Of a stretch of 64,000 nt of DNA, positions 1-10,889 are shown one piece after another. The position numbers were made by a program, and so were the translations under genes. Position 1 is the stretch's first letter. Every line of letters starts with the position of its first letter. The DNA is taken from contig CM068372.1 in the NCBI GenBank assembly GCA_034769895.1, forward strand, positions 241,328,343 through 241,392,342, written 5' to 3'. The notes under the pieces were generated by a model. That model did no database searches, was not told the DNA's origin, and worked only from the letters and a program-made list of their open reading frames with translations. The DNA comes from Magicicada septendecula (lineage: Eukaryota; Arthropoda; Insecta; Hemiptera; Cicadidae).

Positions 1-744
1 ATGAAACGCATCTTCAGACTAGATAAAGCAGAACAAATATTTCAACTCTTTAAATCTGTCAAACGCTTCAAACTTCCATTGTAAACAACAGTTTGCTAAT
101 AGTATTGCAGTGTATTCCCACAGCTGTCAATTTGGAAGTTATGTGAAACAGAGTATACTGTATAACTTCTGCAAACATTTTGACTCTGAGGTTTCATAAA
201 AATTTTATCATTCAATTGATAAGCAATTGTTGTTTCCTTCTTTAAAAAATTCTAAAATTATATCAAAAGGTAAATAGGAATTTAAAAACAAAGTCTGTGT
301 CAAAATAAGTAACATGGTATGACGAATTGATGAAAAAAATTGTGGAGACGTGTTTGTATGGCTTCAAAGAAAAGTGTACCTTTATGGGGAAAACATTTTC
401 CAGGAATCATCAGTATAGTTAGCACTGTAGGTTGAATGCTCTTCTGTACGTTAGCTCATTCCATTTACATGTGCAGAAGTAATGTGACTTTTCCTCTACA
501 TAAGTGGTCTCGGTATCTCCTTTCAACCAAGAACACTTTATTATATTAAATGAAGTACCTTGCCCAACTAAGATATGGCATCCTCATTGGTTAAACTGAG
601 GTCTGACAATGGGAAGACATTATTTATTAATAAAGATATATGCATTTAATCTAAAATCCTTAATCAGATGTTATTCTTGTGCTAACTTGTGAGTGATGTA
701 GATTTAGTCTTCATTGACTGCCAACTTGTTTTCATTTGTTTCAG
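1..744. other. no gene seen; intron-like DNA
   Basis: AT-rich sequence without an ORF or repeat that I can identify. It ends in a pyrimidine-rich tract leading to the AG at 743-744, so it is most simply the intron before the exon at 745. Confidence 0.4.
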
Positions 745-819
745 GTGTTAACAAGATCAATTTATCCATCATCTGACAAATGGAAAAGATCAAATTTGAG
801 GACAATGTATAAAGTTTAA
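745..819 (+). CDS. probable terminal coding exon of an unidentified gene
   Basis: A pyrimidine-rich tract and CAG (742-744) are followed by an open frame of 24 codons, beginning VLTRSIYPSSDKWKRSN and ending in TAA at 817-819. AATAAA follows two bases later. A 3' splice site, a basic C-terminal tail, a stop and an immediate poly(A) signal together look like the last exon of a gene whose earlier exons lie upstream of the window. The phase-0 reading is assumed, and the product is not recognised. It is too short for homology by eye, so chance is possible. Confidence 0.35.
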   Translation: MLTRSIYPSSDKWKRSNLRTMYKV

Positions 820-820
820 A

Positions 821-826
821 AATAAA
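821..826 (+). terminator. polyadenylation signal AATAAA
   Basis: Canonical AATAAA directly after the stop codon at 817-819, followed by an A/T-rich then TTTTTTGCTGTTT stretch that could act as downstream element. It matters mainly because it supports the terminal-exon call. Confidence 0.35.
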
Positions 827-2002
827 AATATATTTTTTGCTGTTTAATATATGTATTAAATTGATATATACACGTTATATTAAATTGTTATATACACGTA
901 TCTTGTACACACATTCATTTCTTATGTTAATAATAGTTTATTTATCATCATATTGATTTGTAATTAATTGCTGTACAGAATATGATTTAAACATGTATTC
1001 TTTTGTGTAGGGTTCGCATTGACAATATGCATTTTCCATAACCTCCTAACTTTCAAGCAATTCTCTTCCTCCCTCCAATTTAGACTTGTAGTCTGTTTGT
1101 TAGTTGCGAAGTAGTTTTAAAACTTTTTTTTTGATCTGCCAGTCCTCTGTCTTTGTGTTGACCAATTATGTCAACATACTCATACTATTCTATCATCACT
1201 CATTCTCTTGTGTTGTCCACTCTGGTAGTCCTGTCCTCTGCAAGTCTTCCTGGTATTCTCCTAAACTCCGTACTTGTGGCATCTGATTTCGCTCTTTTGA
1301 CTTGCATTGTCTCACTCCCAGTTTCTGCAGAATACATCAGTATTAGATGTATTATATGTCTTATGTTATACCTTATATGTATTATTAGTATTATATGTAT
1401 AAAAGTCAATATTAGACATGTAATTGCTGTACATATTCAAACCTTTGTGTTTTGTCTCAAATGTTTGTTAGCCAGATAATAAGAGCCAGGCACACAACTG
1501 ACTATTTTATGAGTGATCATGACTTGCATTTGAATTTTTAATCTGACCACCCGCTCGTGTGCAAAGGGGGGGGGAGTCCAAAATTCACCATTTATTGGCC
1601 ACCTTTAATGTTGTAACCGTTAGCTATGCAATTGCTTCCTTCAGATTTTACCTAGCCGTTCGTGGGGAGTAAGGTTAACCCTTCTTACTAACCCACTGCT
1701 CTCAAGATTATTTATAAACAAGTCAGTCAAGGACACAGTAGGCATGCTGCTTTTAACTGTATAATTAACAAACTATTAATGTAGAAAGTGTGTTAATAAG
1801 TTTACACTACAGTAGACAGTAGATAATTAATTATATTTGACTTAATTAAATTGTTATCTTACTGTAATATCATTAAAGTTCATATCACCTCATCATAACT
1901 AATAATCTTTAATGCAACAATATATGATTGAAATCCGTTTGAAACATAGCTTTTCGTAGATAAGATCATTTATACTTTCATATATACCTTACAGGTATAT
2001 AC
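827..2002. other. no gene seen
   Basis: AT-rich intergenic or intronic DNA. The short ORFs around 1104-1479 have no recognisable composition or motif. A run of nine G lies at about 1566-1574. Confidence 0.4.
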
Positions 2003-2412
2003 TATGGCAATTTGAAAAGTTCAGGACCTAATAATAAAAGACTTACCAGTATTTTTTCGTTTTGGAATCACTTTTCATATTTCAGCATAGTCTCCATGTA
2101 GTTGAACACATTTGGTTTAGTGATGCTCCAGTGCTTTTATCCCATTCAGAAGTTTGATTGTTCTAGGTCCTGTGATAACCGTTTACCGCCGCTTTCAGTC
2201 ATCTCCAGAAAAATCCCTCCCTCCCCAGGGAATTTCTGAGTTTTGGGAATAATTAAAATTAAATAGAGCTAAATCAGGCAAGTAAGTGTGATGTTGCAAC
2301 AGATTGTATTTCAGCTCAGCGATTTTTTGCCTTAAAAACAATGCTTGTCTGAGGTCTTCCATTATCCTACTACAAAATTATCTGTTTATATACTAAACCT
2401 GGCCCTTTTTTA
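2003..2412 (-). pseudogene. mariner-type transposase remnant (C-terminal part)
   Basis: On the minus strand, in shifting frames and with stops, one reads DNGRPQTS, then AKNR, TSHLLA, LFPKLRNSLG, then LLNGIKALEHH and TKCVQLHGDYAE. These match the C-terminal half of mariner/SETMAR-like transposases: the DNARPH motif, the 'PYSPDLAPSDYHLFPKLK' region and the 'KCxxxxGDYVE' end. At 2003-2032 the sequence GGCAATTTGAAAAGTTCAGG is probably the 3' terminal inverted repeat. The N-terminal half and the other end are not visible. Old and non-functional. Confidence 0.6.
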
Positions 2413-2469
2413 CTTCCATTATCCTACTACAAAATTATCTGTTTATATACTAAACCTGGCCCTTTTTTA
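2356..2469. repeat. perfect 57-bp tandem duplication
   Basis: The unit starting CTTCCATTATCCTAC occurs at 2356-2412 and again at 2413-2469 with no visible difference. It lies at the broken N-terminal edge of the mariner remnant. It could be a recent replication slip or an assembly duplication. Confidence 0.8.
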
Positions 2470-3491
2470 CAAGTATTTTCATTTATTTGGTCTAAAAGGT
2501 TAGAATATCACTTTATTTTTTGGCACATCCATGATAATCCCTTAACAACATTCGTTTAGCCACTTAGAAAATCAATCCTACCTTTCCAACAGACAAAATT
2601 GACTTTCCTTTTTTTTTTGTTTACATGACTGTAATTAACAGTACAGCAGACCAACATGTTGCTTTACAACTGTTAATGAGGCAAATGTGGTGTCACCTCA
2701 TGTCATGTCTCTGACTCGGTTCTCAGACTCTTCGTATCTTCTTCTTCTTTGACTCTTCCTGAGCCACTTTCTTTATCTGTGAGTGCTTTACAGCGTCCCA
2801 CAACCGAACAGTCAACCTGGGTACTCTAGTCTCTGCCTTCCTGTGCAGTACTTGCCACTCACTGGGTGCCCATCAGCAAAGTCATTACTGGGTCTCAACC
2901 GGTAGTGAACCACCACACTGTCTCATCTTCACAAACCTCTCCATTCACCCATTGTTTCCAGAACCTGTTCATTTTTGTTTTCTAATTACTTTGTCCATCC
3001 AGTATATTTTTAATATTCTCCTACAGCAGCAGATTTCAAATGCTGTGGTTGTGTCTTTCACCTTTCCATATTGTCTAGGTTTCACATGCAGCTTATATGA
3101 TAGCATGCTGCAGACATATAATTTGAGGAATTTCTTCTTAATTTGAATCCAGTATTTGACAGTAGGAAATTTATTTCTCCATTTGGCCTGTTCTCTGACA
3201 CTGATTCCTCTCAGTTATCTTTACCAGTTTTAATATTTACCTATTTTTGTTCTTGATTCTCCTCTTCCCCCTAATAATTTTTTATAATGTTCAATAGTGT
3301 TCTCAATTTACCTTGTTTTCTGTGAGTAGAAACCATACCATCAGTAACTCTTAACTCTTATACTCTTTCCATGAAATGTTATTACAGTCTTGATCATCTT
3401 TATGGTTTCCTTTACAGACTCTTATAAAGCATTCTCGTATAATGGTAATGAATTTGTATAAAAGTAAAGTTTAATTCCTTGTTATTTGTAG
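2470..3491. other. no gene seen; intronic
   Basis: A pyrimidine-rich region (about 2700-3000) and AT-rich DNA with no convincing gene. It ends at the AG acceptor (3490-3491) of the next exon. Confidence 0.4.
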
Positions 3492-3551
3492 GATGTTTTA
3501 ACGGTCAGTGTAAAGAAAGAAGCAGATCTAGAAGAGGCTGAGATTGAACAG
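3492..3551 (+). CDS. acidic phase-0 internal exon with a VKKE motif
   Basis: The exon is preceded by AG (3490-3491) and followed by the donor GTAATG (3552-3557). The 20 open codons read DVLTVSVKKEADLEEAEIEQ. It is 60 bp and symmetric (phase 0 at both ends), so it can be skipped or duplicated without shifting frame. VKKE fits the psi-K-x-E SUMOylation consensus. The composition and length resemble the two other exons called here (3909-4001 and 20621-20698), which suggests duplicated exons of one gene. Strings of short acidic VKxE exons are common in the N-terminal part of arthropod zinc-finger proteins, but no zinc finger is in this window, so identity is inferred. Confidence 0.5.
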
Positions 3552-3908
3552 GTAATGTGCATAACCACTATTTAGCCCATAGCTAATGTGTTAGGTTGTT
3601 CCGTGCCATGTACCACTAGAGATTTGGATCACATTCATTTGTAGATATGTAATAAAACTCAACAGAATACACAAACTGTATCATAGTGTTGTGTACATAT
3701 AAACTACATGAGATTAAGTAAGTAAAATCACACACTTGTGCGAGCGTGATCGTGCACACACACCATGTAGGTACAGAGTATGGATATTTATTGCAGAAGT
3801 TGATAGGTGATTCTATATATTTCATATTTAGTATTGATCACCTCTTTATATAGTAATATATAAATCACAGAGAAGACAAAGTAAATTTTATAATTGTGTA
3901 ATTCGCAG

Positions 3909-4001
3909 GATGTATTCCCAGTTATAAATTCTGTCCTAAAAGGAGAACTGCATGTAAAAGAAGAAATCATCAAAGAAGAGAATGAACAGTTTGTTGATCA
4001 G
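3909..4001 (+). CDS. acidic phase-0 internal exon with VKEE and IKEE motifs
   Basis: The acceptor is GCAG (3905-3908) and the donor GTATTA (4002-4007). The 31 codons start DVFPVINSVLKGELHVKEE and end NEQFVDQ. It begins with the same D-V-x-x-V pattern as the exon 357 bp upstream and has two psi-K-x-E sites (VKEE, IKEE). It is symmetric (93 bp, phase 0). With the previous exon it looks like a tandem exon duplication that has diverged. Product unknown; a zinc-finger or other nuclear regulator linker is the best guess. Confidence 0.55.
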
Positions 4002-5465
4002 GTATTATACGTAGTTATACATTTGTTTATAGTAACAAGCATTTATTGTTATAATGAACAGCATTGTTGTTATTTGTAAACTTATCAGTTAAAACTGTTG
4101 GAGACCGTTTGGTGTCCCATGGAAGTCATTGTTACGTGCACTTTCAGTCCATACGATGCCAGAACATGTACCAGTACCACATGGCGGGAAATTTGAATTT
4201 TATGACATCAGGGGGTGAGTACCATGTGACCATGGGTGGGGTAGAATGTGACTGGAGTAGGGATATCACGTGGCCATGGTGGGAGTACCATGTGACAGGC
4301 ACCATGTGGGGGTAACACAGCACTGGTGCGAAGTGTAGTGATTGGTCGGTCATGTTTAATATATGTCATCATCATCATGTAGCAGGATCAGTTGTGATTG
4401 GTGTGCTGAATGGCAGTATTCGGTGTGGCCAACATGTGATAAGGGAGAAGAAAATTCCCTCTAGAAAGGATATAGGTTAAAGAAGGATGTGTGAGGGAAA
4501 ATTTAGCGTTGCCACTACCACCAGTGTGTCTATGTCATGGCAGGAACGGAGCCATCCATCCAGCATGTCCGTAGCCATCTTGTCCTCTGCTTGTCTTGAT
4601 TTAATAGGGCGATGTCGTGTGAGGCATAAAATTGTGTAACTTAATGTATACGTGTGTATGAAAGAAAATAAAGTGGCCAGTTCCTGGTTTCTTCTTCTTG
4701 TCTTGTTTTTTCTACGTTCATAAATAAGGTTAACGTTCGTGCACGTTTGTGTGTGTGTGTGTTTTAAGTAAAACACTGTGTCTTGACTGCTCTTCTTGTC
4801 TTTGTTGTTGCAGGTTTTTTTCAGTGTTCAATAGTAAGGTTAACCTTCACACAAATGATTAATGAGTGTTGAGGAAAAAGAAATCTGTATATGGGCATGT
4901 TGTCTGTCTGTGTAGAGATAAAATGTGTGTGGGTTGGGTAGCCTTCGCGTAAAAGCACCTTGATGTATATGTGTTCACGTAGATTTTGTGTATTGTTGTA
5001 ACCTAATGAAAACAATCATTCTTCTCGCTCACAGTGCGAAACAGTATGTGTGAAATAAAACACGATATCAATCATGTGTATAAGTATAATTGCACCATCA
5101 AAAATGATACAATAAATATACACAGTTATGCATTACATAATACAATAAACACACACACATGCATAAAGTACCTATGGAATTGTCAGATGGTTTTAACATC
5201 AACAGTGAATCCGTAACGGACGTCAATGTACGGAATTAGGAGTTACAAATGAAACCGCTGTAGAATGAATAAATAGAAAATCACTAGGTCTTACCTTATA
5301 GAAAAAAAAAATGTAAAACTTCATGTTCACACGATATTGAACGATGTAGTAAGTGTGGAACCGAGCTAAGAAATACTGTCCGCTCTGCTCTATTTCTCGA
5401 ACACAAATGACCATATAGCAGATCACTTGATCACTTCCTCCTCCACTGAACCGTAACAAGTTTGG
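4002..5465. other. intron-like DNA with no recognised gene
   Basis: Contains a G-rich patch with repeated GTACCATGTGAC words (about 4160-4310), a short CA/GT run near 4750, and AT-rich DNA. ORFs here lack any recognisable motif. Confidence 0.4.
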
Positions 5466-5856
5466 TAAGTTCCAAACAATCTGAGGAAAAATCAACATAT
5501 TTTTAGAAACAAGGTAGATCGAGATGCAAAATTAAAGTTTTACAAAGTTATGGGAGTCCCTGTACTATGTAAAGGGACACAGACTATGGGTGTGAATTAT
5601 GGGCAATAACGAAAAAAAGACAGTAAAATACAGACCTCGCAAATGGCATTCTCAAGAGTAGTTAAAAGGTGTTCTAAACTTGACCTTATAAGAAATAAGG
5701 CCATAAGAGAAGAGTTAAAAGCTTTTAACTCGAATAAAAATTAAAAGATTACAAACAAAAGTGGAAAGAACACTCAGAAAGAATGACAGATTCCAGACTG
5801 ACCAAACAAGTCTGGAAATTCAAACCTATAGGACACAGATGTGTGGGTAGACCCAG
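5466..5856 (+). pseudogene. LINE endonuclease-reverse transcriptase, 3' end (left part)
   Basis: Read in shifting frames: VPNNLRKNQ, KLKFYKVMGVPVLC, YGCELWAITKK, then KWKEHSERMTDSRLTKQVWK and GHRCVGRP. This is the typical C-terminal tail of insect non-LTR retrotransposon ORF2 (KFYKVMAVPVLLYGSE..., then W-x-x-H-x-x-RM-x-x-xR, then GRPRKRW). It stops exactly at 5856, where the gypsy LTR begins; the rest of GRPRKRW resumes at 19180. Several frameshifts and stops are present. It is the oldest layer of the nested stack. Confidence 0.75.
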
Positions 5857-5960
5857 TGTTACGACCATCTACTTGGTCATCGTAGGTACAGTGGAAAACA
5901 AAAAAATAAGTACAAGACACCAATTAAGTCACTGATCACACCTTTAATTTTTACAGTTAA

Positions 5961-5985
5961 GGGTGGCCATCACAAAGAGAGAGAA
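5961..5985 (+). repeat. left terminal inverted repeat of the TTAA transposon
   Basis: GGGTGGCCATCACAAAGAGA and on to 5985. It pairs with 10865-10889 read on the minus strand, with three mismatches in 25. Confidence 0.9.
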
Positions 5986-6141
5986 TTTAAGTCCCTAAAG
6001 AAAAACAAATAATATAATATTATTTATGGACTAAATTGTATAATTACTGAATCAGTATGCTTTTGTTTATTAAATAAAACCTGTTTTTAATTTTTTTTTA
6101 GTATTAATGGCAGTTAAAAAGTAAAATTTCATCCCATTTTT

Positions 6142-6738
6142 TCCATTCGGTCACTGTCCCCGACAGCAAACTATGGATTTCCATTGCTCCTATTAACAAA
6201 ATATTTCACCAAAAATATTTCAGGTTGTCAGTTTTGAGTATTTATATGTTTAGTGGTTGTGGCCAGAATGACATTTTTTTTGTATTTTAATTATATACAA
6301 TTTATTTTATTGCAATTAAACTTGTTGTCCCTGAAGCAGCCGAAGTCGAGTAGCCTAATTGGAATTTCAAAACTCGCGCGAAATATTCCTGCGCCTACCA
6401 CTTTCCCGCCGTTTGCCGGTATTGTGTTCACTTTTGTGCAGAGTGTGTGATTCAGTCAAAATTGTCTGTGTTTATTGAAGAAATTCTCATAAAATATCTG
6501 TAACTGAGGTAGGAAACTTAGAGTATATTAATTACTTATCCACTCGGTCATGTTGATTGTTCTTGCAAAAAGAGTTATATACGCAGGTATTTTTATTGAA
6601 TTAGAATGCTGCTCGAAAAAGAAAGCTAACCTAACAATACCAAGTAGTTGCGAAGTTTTTAGCGGCAGTAAATCAATGTAGTTACTCGAATTTTCCATTC
6701 AGTCACGTAACCGGATAGGAATTCCATGACCGAATAGA
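6142..6738. repeat. dispersed subterminal sites TCCATTCGGTCAC (left end)
   Basis: TCCATTCGGTCAC at 6142-6154, TCCACTCGGTCA at 6539-6550, TCCATTCAGTCAC at 6694-6706, and one inverted copy TGACCGAATAGA at 6727-6738. The same word occurs as a tandem array near the other end (10300-10376). Probable transposase-binding sites. Confidence 0.7.
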
Positions 6739-7360
6739 ATATTTTGTTTCACGGCCAGGTTTTTCCTATGTTTCCAATTTCTCACAAATATTTTCTGAAT
6801 TAAACATGAAAACGAATTTTTAAAAGCTCACCCATTATTAAAAAAAAGGAATTTTGTCCATGTAATCAGTCGATTAGCCGATTAAAATATTTTGTCAATC
6901 AACCGATCAAGAATATTTTACGTCATTTTAGCTGAATCAGTTAGCAGCTTGATTTATTTTATACCACTTAATACCGTACTACTTAATGAGTGATAATAAC
7001 TAAATAATCATTAATTGTCATTTTTTATTAGTTTAAGGTATGTAATGAGTTACATTACATACATTCCCATCAATTAATATTACGTTTAGAGCAATCGATT
7101 TTTTTTGGTTAATTGTTTAAAATTATAGATCAACAATAAACACCCGAGTTTTTGTTTTACAATTTACCTAATTTAGAAACTAATTTTATTAAAAACCGGT
7201 AAATCTCAATTCAATCCAAATATCAAAACTTTGATTTCTGAACCATTTATATGATGTTTACCAAACTGATTTCTGTTGCAAATTTTACTGAATTACATGG
7301 GTTGTGCAATTTTTGTTATATATTGCAGAACCACTTGGCACTTTGAAAATTTCTTGAACT

Positions 7361-8300
7361 ATGGCACCAACAAAAAAAAACTTAAGTCAGATTCCCAAAA
7401 GCTTGAGCACCAACGAAACTTGGCCAGAGAACGACAACGGCGGCGTCAGGAAAAATTAAGTGAAGAACAGCTAGAACAGAAGAGGGCTAAGGATAGAGAA
7501 CGCTATGCTAGGCTTAAGCAAGAAAACAAAGTAAAAACTGTGAGTGATATGACGCCACGAGAGCACCGGAGAATTAAAAAGGTTTGGCGGGAATACAAAC
7601 GAAAGAGGACAGAAAAACGTAAATCACAAGAACAAATTGTTGCCCATACACCCTCCCATTCGGACGAAGATTGGGCAGTTCAAGAGTCGCATTAGAAAAA
7701 AAGGGGAAGAAAGAAAATCAGAAGGGAGAAGGCCAAGGCTTATAGAAAAATTGCAGAACAAGAAAACCAAATAAAACATTTAAAAAGAAAACTTGAAAAA
7801 TACAAAAATAGACTGCAAAGAAAGACGAATAAAATGAAAGATCAAAGCTCACCATCTTCTAAAAATAGTGTTTCAAATTTAATTGGTAAAGAGAACGTTT
7901 CCCCCAAAATAAAAAAAAACAACTGTTTTTGGGATACGTCCTGGAAAGACAACTGAAGAGTCAGATAAAGGACGCAGGAACTAAAAACAAAAAACAACAG
8001 CTCGTCTGTAAAGCTGTTGGAAACAAAATGTTAAAGAAGTACCGCGTTCAACAATATTTTATTAGAATTGTGCCTTACTCATTAAATAAAAAATTGACTA
8101 ACACTGACACTTTTATCTACTCGCGAAAGAAAAAGACATGCATTACCGACAAATTAAGAAGCACACTTATTAATTTTTATGAGGATGATTCTGTCAGCAA
8201 GATGTGCCCTGGAAAGAAAGATTTTGTTGTAAAAAAACAACGAAGGATACTTTTGGACTCAAAATTAAAATGTATACACAAGATTTTTACAAGAACATAA
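7361..8300 (+). pseudogene. N-terminal half of the TTAA-element transposase (broken)
   Basis: The natural start is probably ATG 7361 (MAPTKKK), which runs into a long A run (7372-7380) and would need a frame change to reach the open frame KLKSDSQKLEHQRNLARERQ. This segment is very basic, with an Arg/Lys/Glu-rich bZIP-like stretch, then after an in-frame TAG (7693-7695) KKRGRKKIRREKAKAYRKI and a leucine/lysine coiled coil. A further frame change near 7920 (again in an A run) leads to a frame with KQQLVCKAVGNKMLKKYR and FYEDDSVSKMCPGKKD. I recognise this layout from large unnamed metazoan protein families of about 800 residues. The role as DNA-binding and oligomerisation part is inferred. Confidence 0.65.
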
Positions 8301-8301
8301 A

Positions 8302-10024
8302 ATTAAAATATCATACTCGACCTTTTCTAGAGCGTGTCCGTTTTGGGTTTCGGAACTGAAAAAGTCAGACAGGGATACGTGTGCTTGTATCAAGCATGCG
8401 AACATGGAACTGATGGTCTCGGCTTTAAAAAATATGAAAATTATAAAGGAAAAAAATTCTAAAGAAGTCCTAGAAATTGTTACATGTTCGGTAAGAAACG
8501 AATTATGTATGTTGAACCAGTGCGCTGATTGTAAGTTGAAAGATTTAGAATTTACTTACAAAAACAATTTTAAGATAAAATTTTATCAGTGGAAGAGAGT
8601 AAAAGAAGAAAAGCTGATTAAAGGGGAAAAGAAGGTGATTAAAAAAATTATAAAGGCTAAAGAATATAAACTGGTTTCAACCTTAATTGAAACTTTTAAG
8701 AAAATGTTGCCTGAATTTCAAAAACACGTATTTTATCAAATTCATCAAGCATCCCAACTTAAAGCACTTAAAGAAAACTTGACTGAAGGGGAATTGCTCT
8801 TCAGAATAGATTTCTCAGAAAATTATATCGCTAAATATTCTGAAGCAATACAATCGGCTCATTTTGGTGCATCCAAGCGGCAAATAACCCTACAGACAGG
8901 AGTATTTTATGTTAGGTATAACAAAAAAATTGAAGCAAAATCATTCTGCACCGTTTCAAATAATCAGGATCATCAGGCACACGCACTGTGGGCGCACATG
9001 GGTCCCATACTGAAACAGACTGCAACAGAATATCCTAAGACAGAAGTAGTTCATTTCTATTCTGATGGCCCTTCGAGTCAATATAGAAATAGGATTAACA
9101 TCCACTTAATGAACATCACAGTACCAAGATACTTTAGCAATTTAAATTTCATGACTTGGAACTACACGGAGGCTGGCCACAGGAAGGGGCCTATGGATGG
9201 TATTGGAGGCACGTTAAAAAGACTAGCAGATGAAAGAGTAAATCATGGCGCGGATGTAACTTGTGCTTCGGACTTCGCTGATCTATTCAAGGGCAGTAAG
9301 ATTCATGTACTTGAAGTCACTGATGCTGAAGTGGTTCGGGTAAAAAATGAAGTAGCTAAATTTGAAATACTGGAAATTCGTAACATTACGAAAACTCATC
9401 AAATTATGTGGACGCTGGAAATAATGTACTCTAGGAGCCTATCTTGTTTCAGATGTAGGAATACACTTTATTGTAATCACTATACCATTTGGTCGATTTT
9501 CCAAAATTATGAAACTCAAGGCACCCCAGATTTGACTTCAGACGTTGTAATGATGGATACCAGCCCCATCAATGATATGTTATCTCATAATGTAAGTACA
9601 GTTAACAATCAATTTCAGTCTGAGGAACCATCATGCTCCGGCTGTAAACAAGCTCCAAGAAAATCTGTTTACGATGTCATATATACGTCTTCAGAGGAAG
9701 ATGATGACGATCCACTGATGATACCGAGGACATCACGAGACAACATTAAATTGGGAACATATCTTTTAATTAATTTAAAAAGTGAACAAAAAAGTCAGGA
9801 TCACATCAGTTTGTTGCTGTTTGTCAGAGTAAAATAATCAATGATGAATTTGAGGTAATGTTTTTAAAAAACTGCGGTAATAATAAAGCCCTGTTTCGTG
9901 CCAATGAAAATGATGTTTCTTTTGTAAATTTATCCGAAGTAGTGGATGTGCTACCTGACCCCACAATAGTTGTTACAGGGGATCGCATATTTCATAAATT
10001 CGAAACTCCAGTCAGTACTTTTTA
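8302..10024 (+). pseudogene. catalytic half of the TTAA-element transposase (DD34E-like)
   Basis: The frame is open from SYSTFSRACPFWVSELKKSD (about 8308) through the longest ORF of the element (ATG 8404, 477 codons). Numbered from that ATG, conserved blocks are RIDFSENY with D136, HFYSDGPSSQYRNR with D221, and TWNYTEAGHRKGPMDGIGG with E256. Exactly 34 residues separate D221 and E256, the spacing of DDE transposases. Cys-rich words (CACIKH; CMLNQCADCK) may bind zinc. The C-terminus leaves the frame at 9837, but an overlapping frame continues (QFVAVCQSK, EVMFLKNCGNNKALF, VVDVLPDPTIVV) to TAG at 10022-10024, so a frameshift near 9795 is likely. Assigning the triad is inference from motif and spacing. 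Confidence 0.7.
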
Positions 10025-10299
10025 GAAGGCTGAAACTGTTAAATTTATTTTCATTTTTACATTTAGTTTACTAAGGTATAGTGAAATTGAGACATTTGGT
10101 TATTAATAGGACTGGTTGTTGGCTGTAATTAACGTATTTTTTGGAAATCGCAAGTTCTTTATGTGCTGACTTAATTTTCTCTGACTTCATTTTTCTCTCA
10201 TAGGATTAGTTATTGTTGCATGATATTTTGCTTACAATGTGTTTATGTGGAAAACAAAAGCTACTAATGTCAGTCGTTTAATGCTTACTTCATGCTGCG

Positions 10300-10376
10300 T
10301 CCATTCGGTCGCGGCAATGCCCAATCGGTCACGGCAACGTCCATTCAGTCACAGCCGTGTCCACTCAGTCACGCAG
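10300..10376 (+). repeat. four tandem 20-bp subterminal repeats (right end)
   Basis: Units begin at 10300, 10320, 10340 and 10360, exactly 20 bp apart: TCCATTCGGTCGCGGCAA, CCCAATCGGTCACGGCAA, TCCATTCAGTCACAGCCG, TCCACTCAGTCACGCAG. The core T-C-x-A/C-T-C-x-G-T-C-A-C matches the dispersed left-end sites. Two helical turns per unit put all sites on one DNA face. Confidence 0.8.
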
Positions 10377-10864
10377 TCAGTTTACGTATTTTTTAAGTTC
10401 TTATTTACTAAATTTGTTCTTTTTTGTATTTAGCTCGTAAAATATACATATTTTTATCATTGATGAATTAGTTATTTTTTTTTTTAATTAAGGTACATTT
10501 TTGTTAGTTTTGTTGTTGCACAGCACTTGAAAAATGAATTCTATGACTTTTTTTAAGTAACAAAATACAAGAAAAGAAAAATCGATATTTTTAATAGTGA
10601 CTTTGTAAATCGAGTGCAGTATTTTGTGAAAATATCATTTATGTTTGCATAATAAAAATATGTATGTAAAAATATTAATGCTGAAAATTGTGACCTGATG
10701 GAAATTTTTTCAAGCCTTTGTTAACAAAATTATTCACAAAAAATAAAATAAATTTATTTTAGCTTTGCTTTATACTTTTTCTTAATCAGTATGGTTTTAT
10801 GCATTTATATCAAAATTTGTATTTATATCAATTTATAAATTTATTTCATCCTTTTTCCTCAAAG

Positions 10865-10889
10865 TTCTCTCTGTTTGTGATGGATACCC
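10865..10889 (-). repeat. right terminal inverted repeat of the TTAA transposon
   Basis: Read on the minus strand it starts GGGTATCCATCACAAACAGA; 22 of 25 positions match the left end at 5961-5985. TTAA follows at 10890-10893. Confidence 0.9.

Larger units (their letters stand above)
5961..10889 (+). mobile_element. 4.9-kb TTAA-flanked DNA transposon of uncertain superfamily
   Basis: The empty site survives in the other gypsy LTR, so the boundaries are exact. TTAA is duplicated (5957-5960 and 10890-10893). Ends begin GGGTGGCCATCACAAA and, from the right, GGGTATCCATCACAAA; over 25 bp they agree at 22. It encodes a basic N-terminal region and a DD34E-like protein (see 7361-10024), with repeated TCCATTCGGTCAC-like sites near both ends. 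TTAA duplication is shared by piggyBac and Kolobok. The GGG terminus fits the RRG ends of Kolobok better than the CCC ends of piggyBac, and the protein is not piggyBac. Kolobok-like or a separate group is an inference. Confidence 0.9.

Noticed and set aside
1104-1479. Short overlapping ORFs with hydrophobic stretches
   Set aside because: No splice context, no motif, composition as expected from AT-rich noncoding DNA.
4160-4310. Repeated GTACCATGTGAC words as a regulatory array
   Set aside because: Only a few irregular copies in a low-complexity G-rich patch; no support for function.
4477-5498. ORFs of 60-99 codons on both strands
   Set aside because: No recognisable domain; the ones near 5223-5498 are antisense to the LINE remnant flank.
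10300-10376. 20-bp periodic array as a CRISPR
   Set aside because: Units are contiguous without spacers and lie inside a eukaryotic transposon end.
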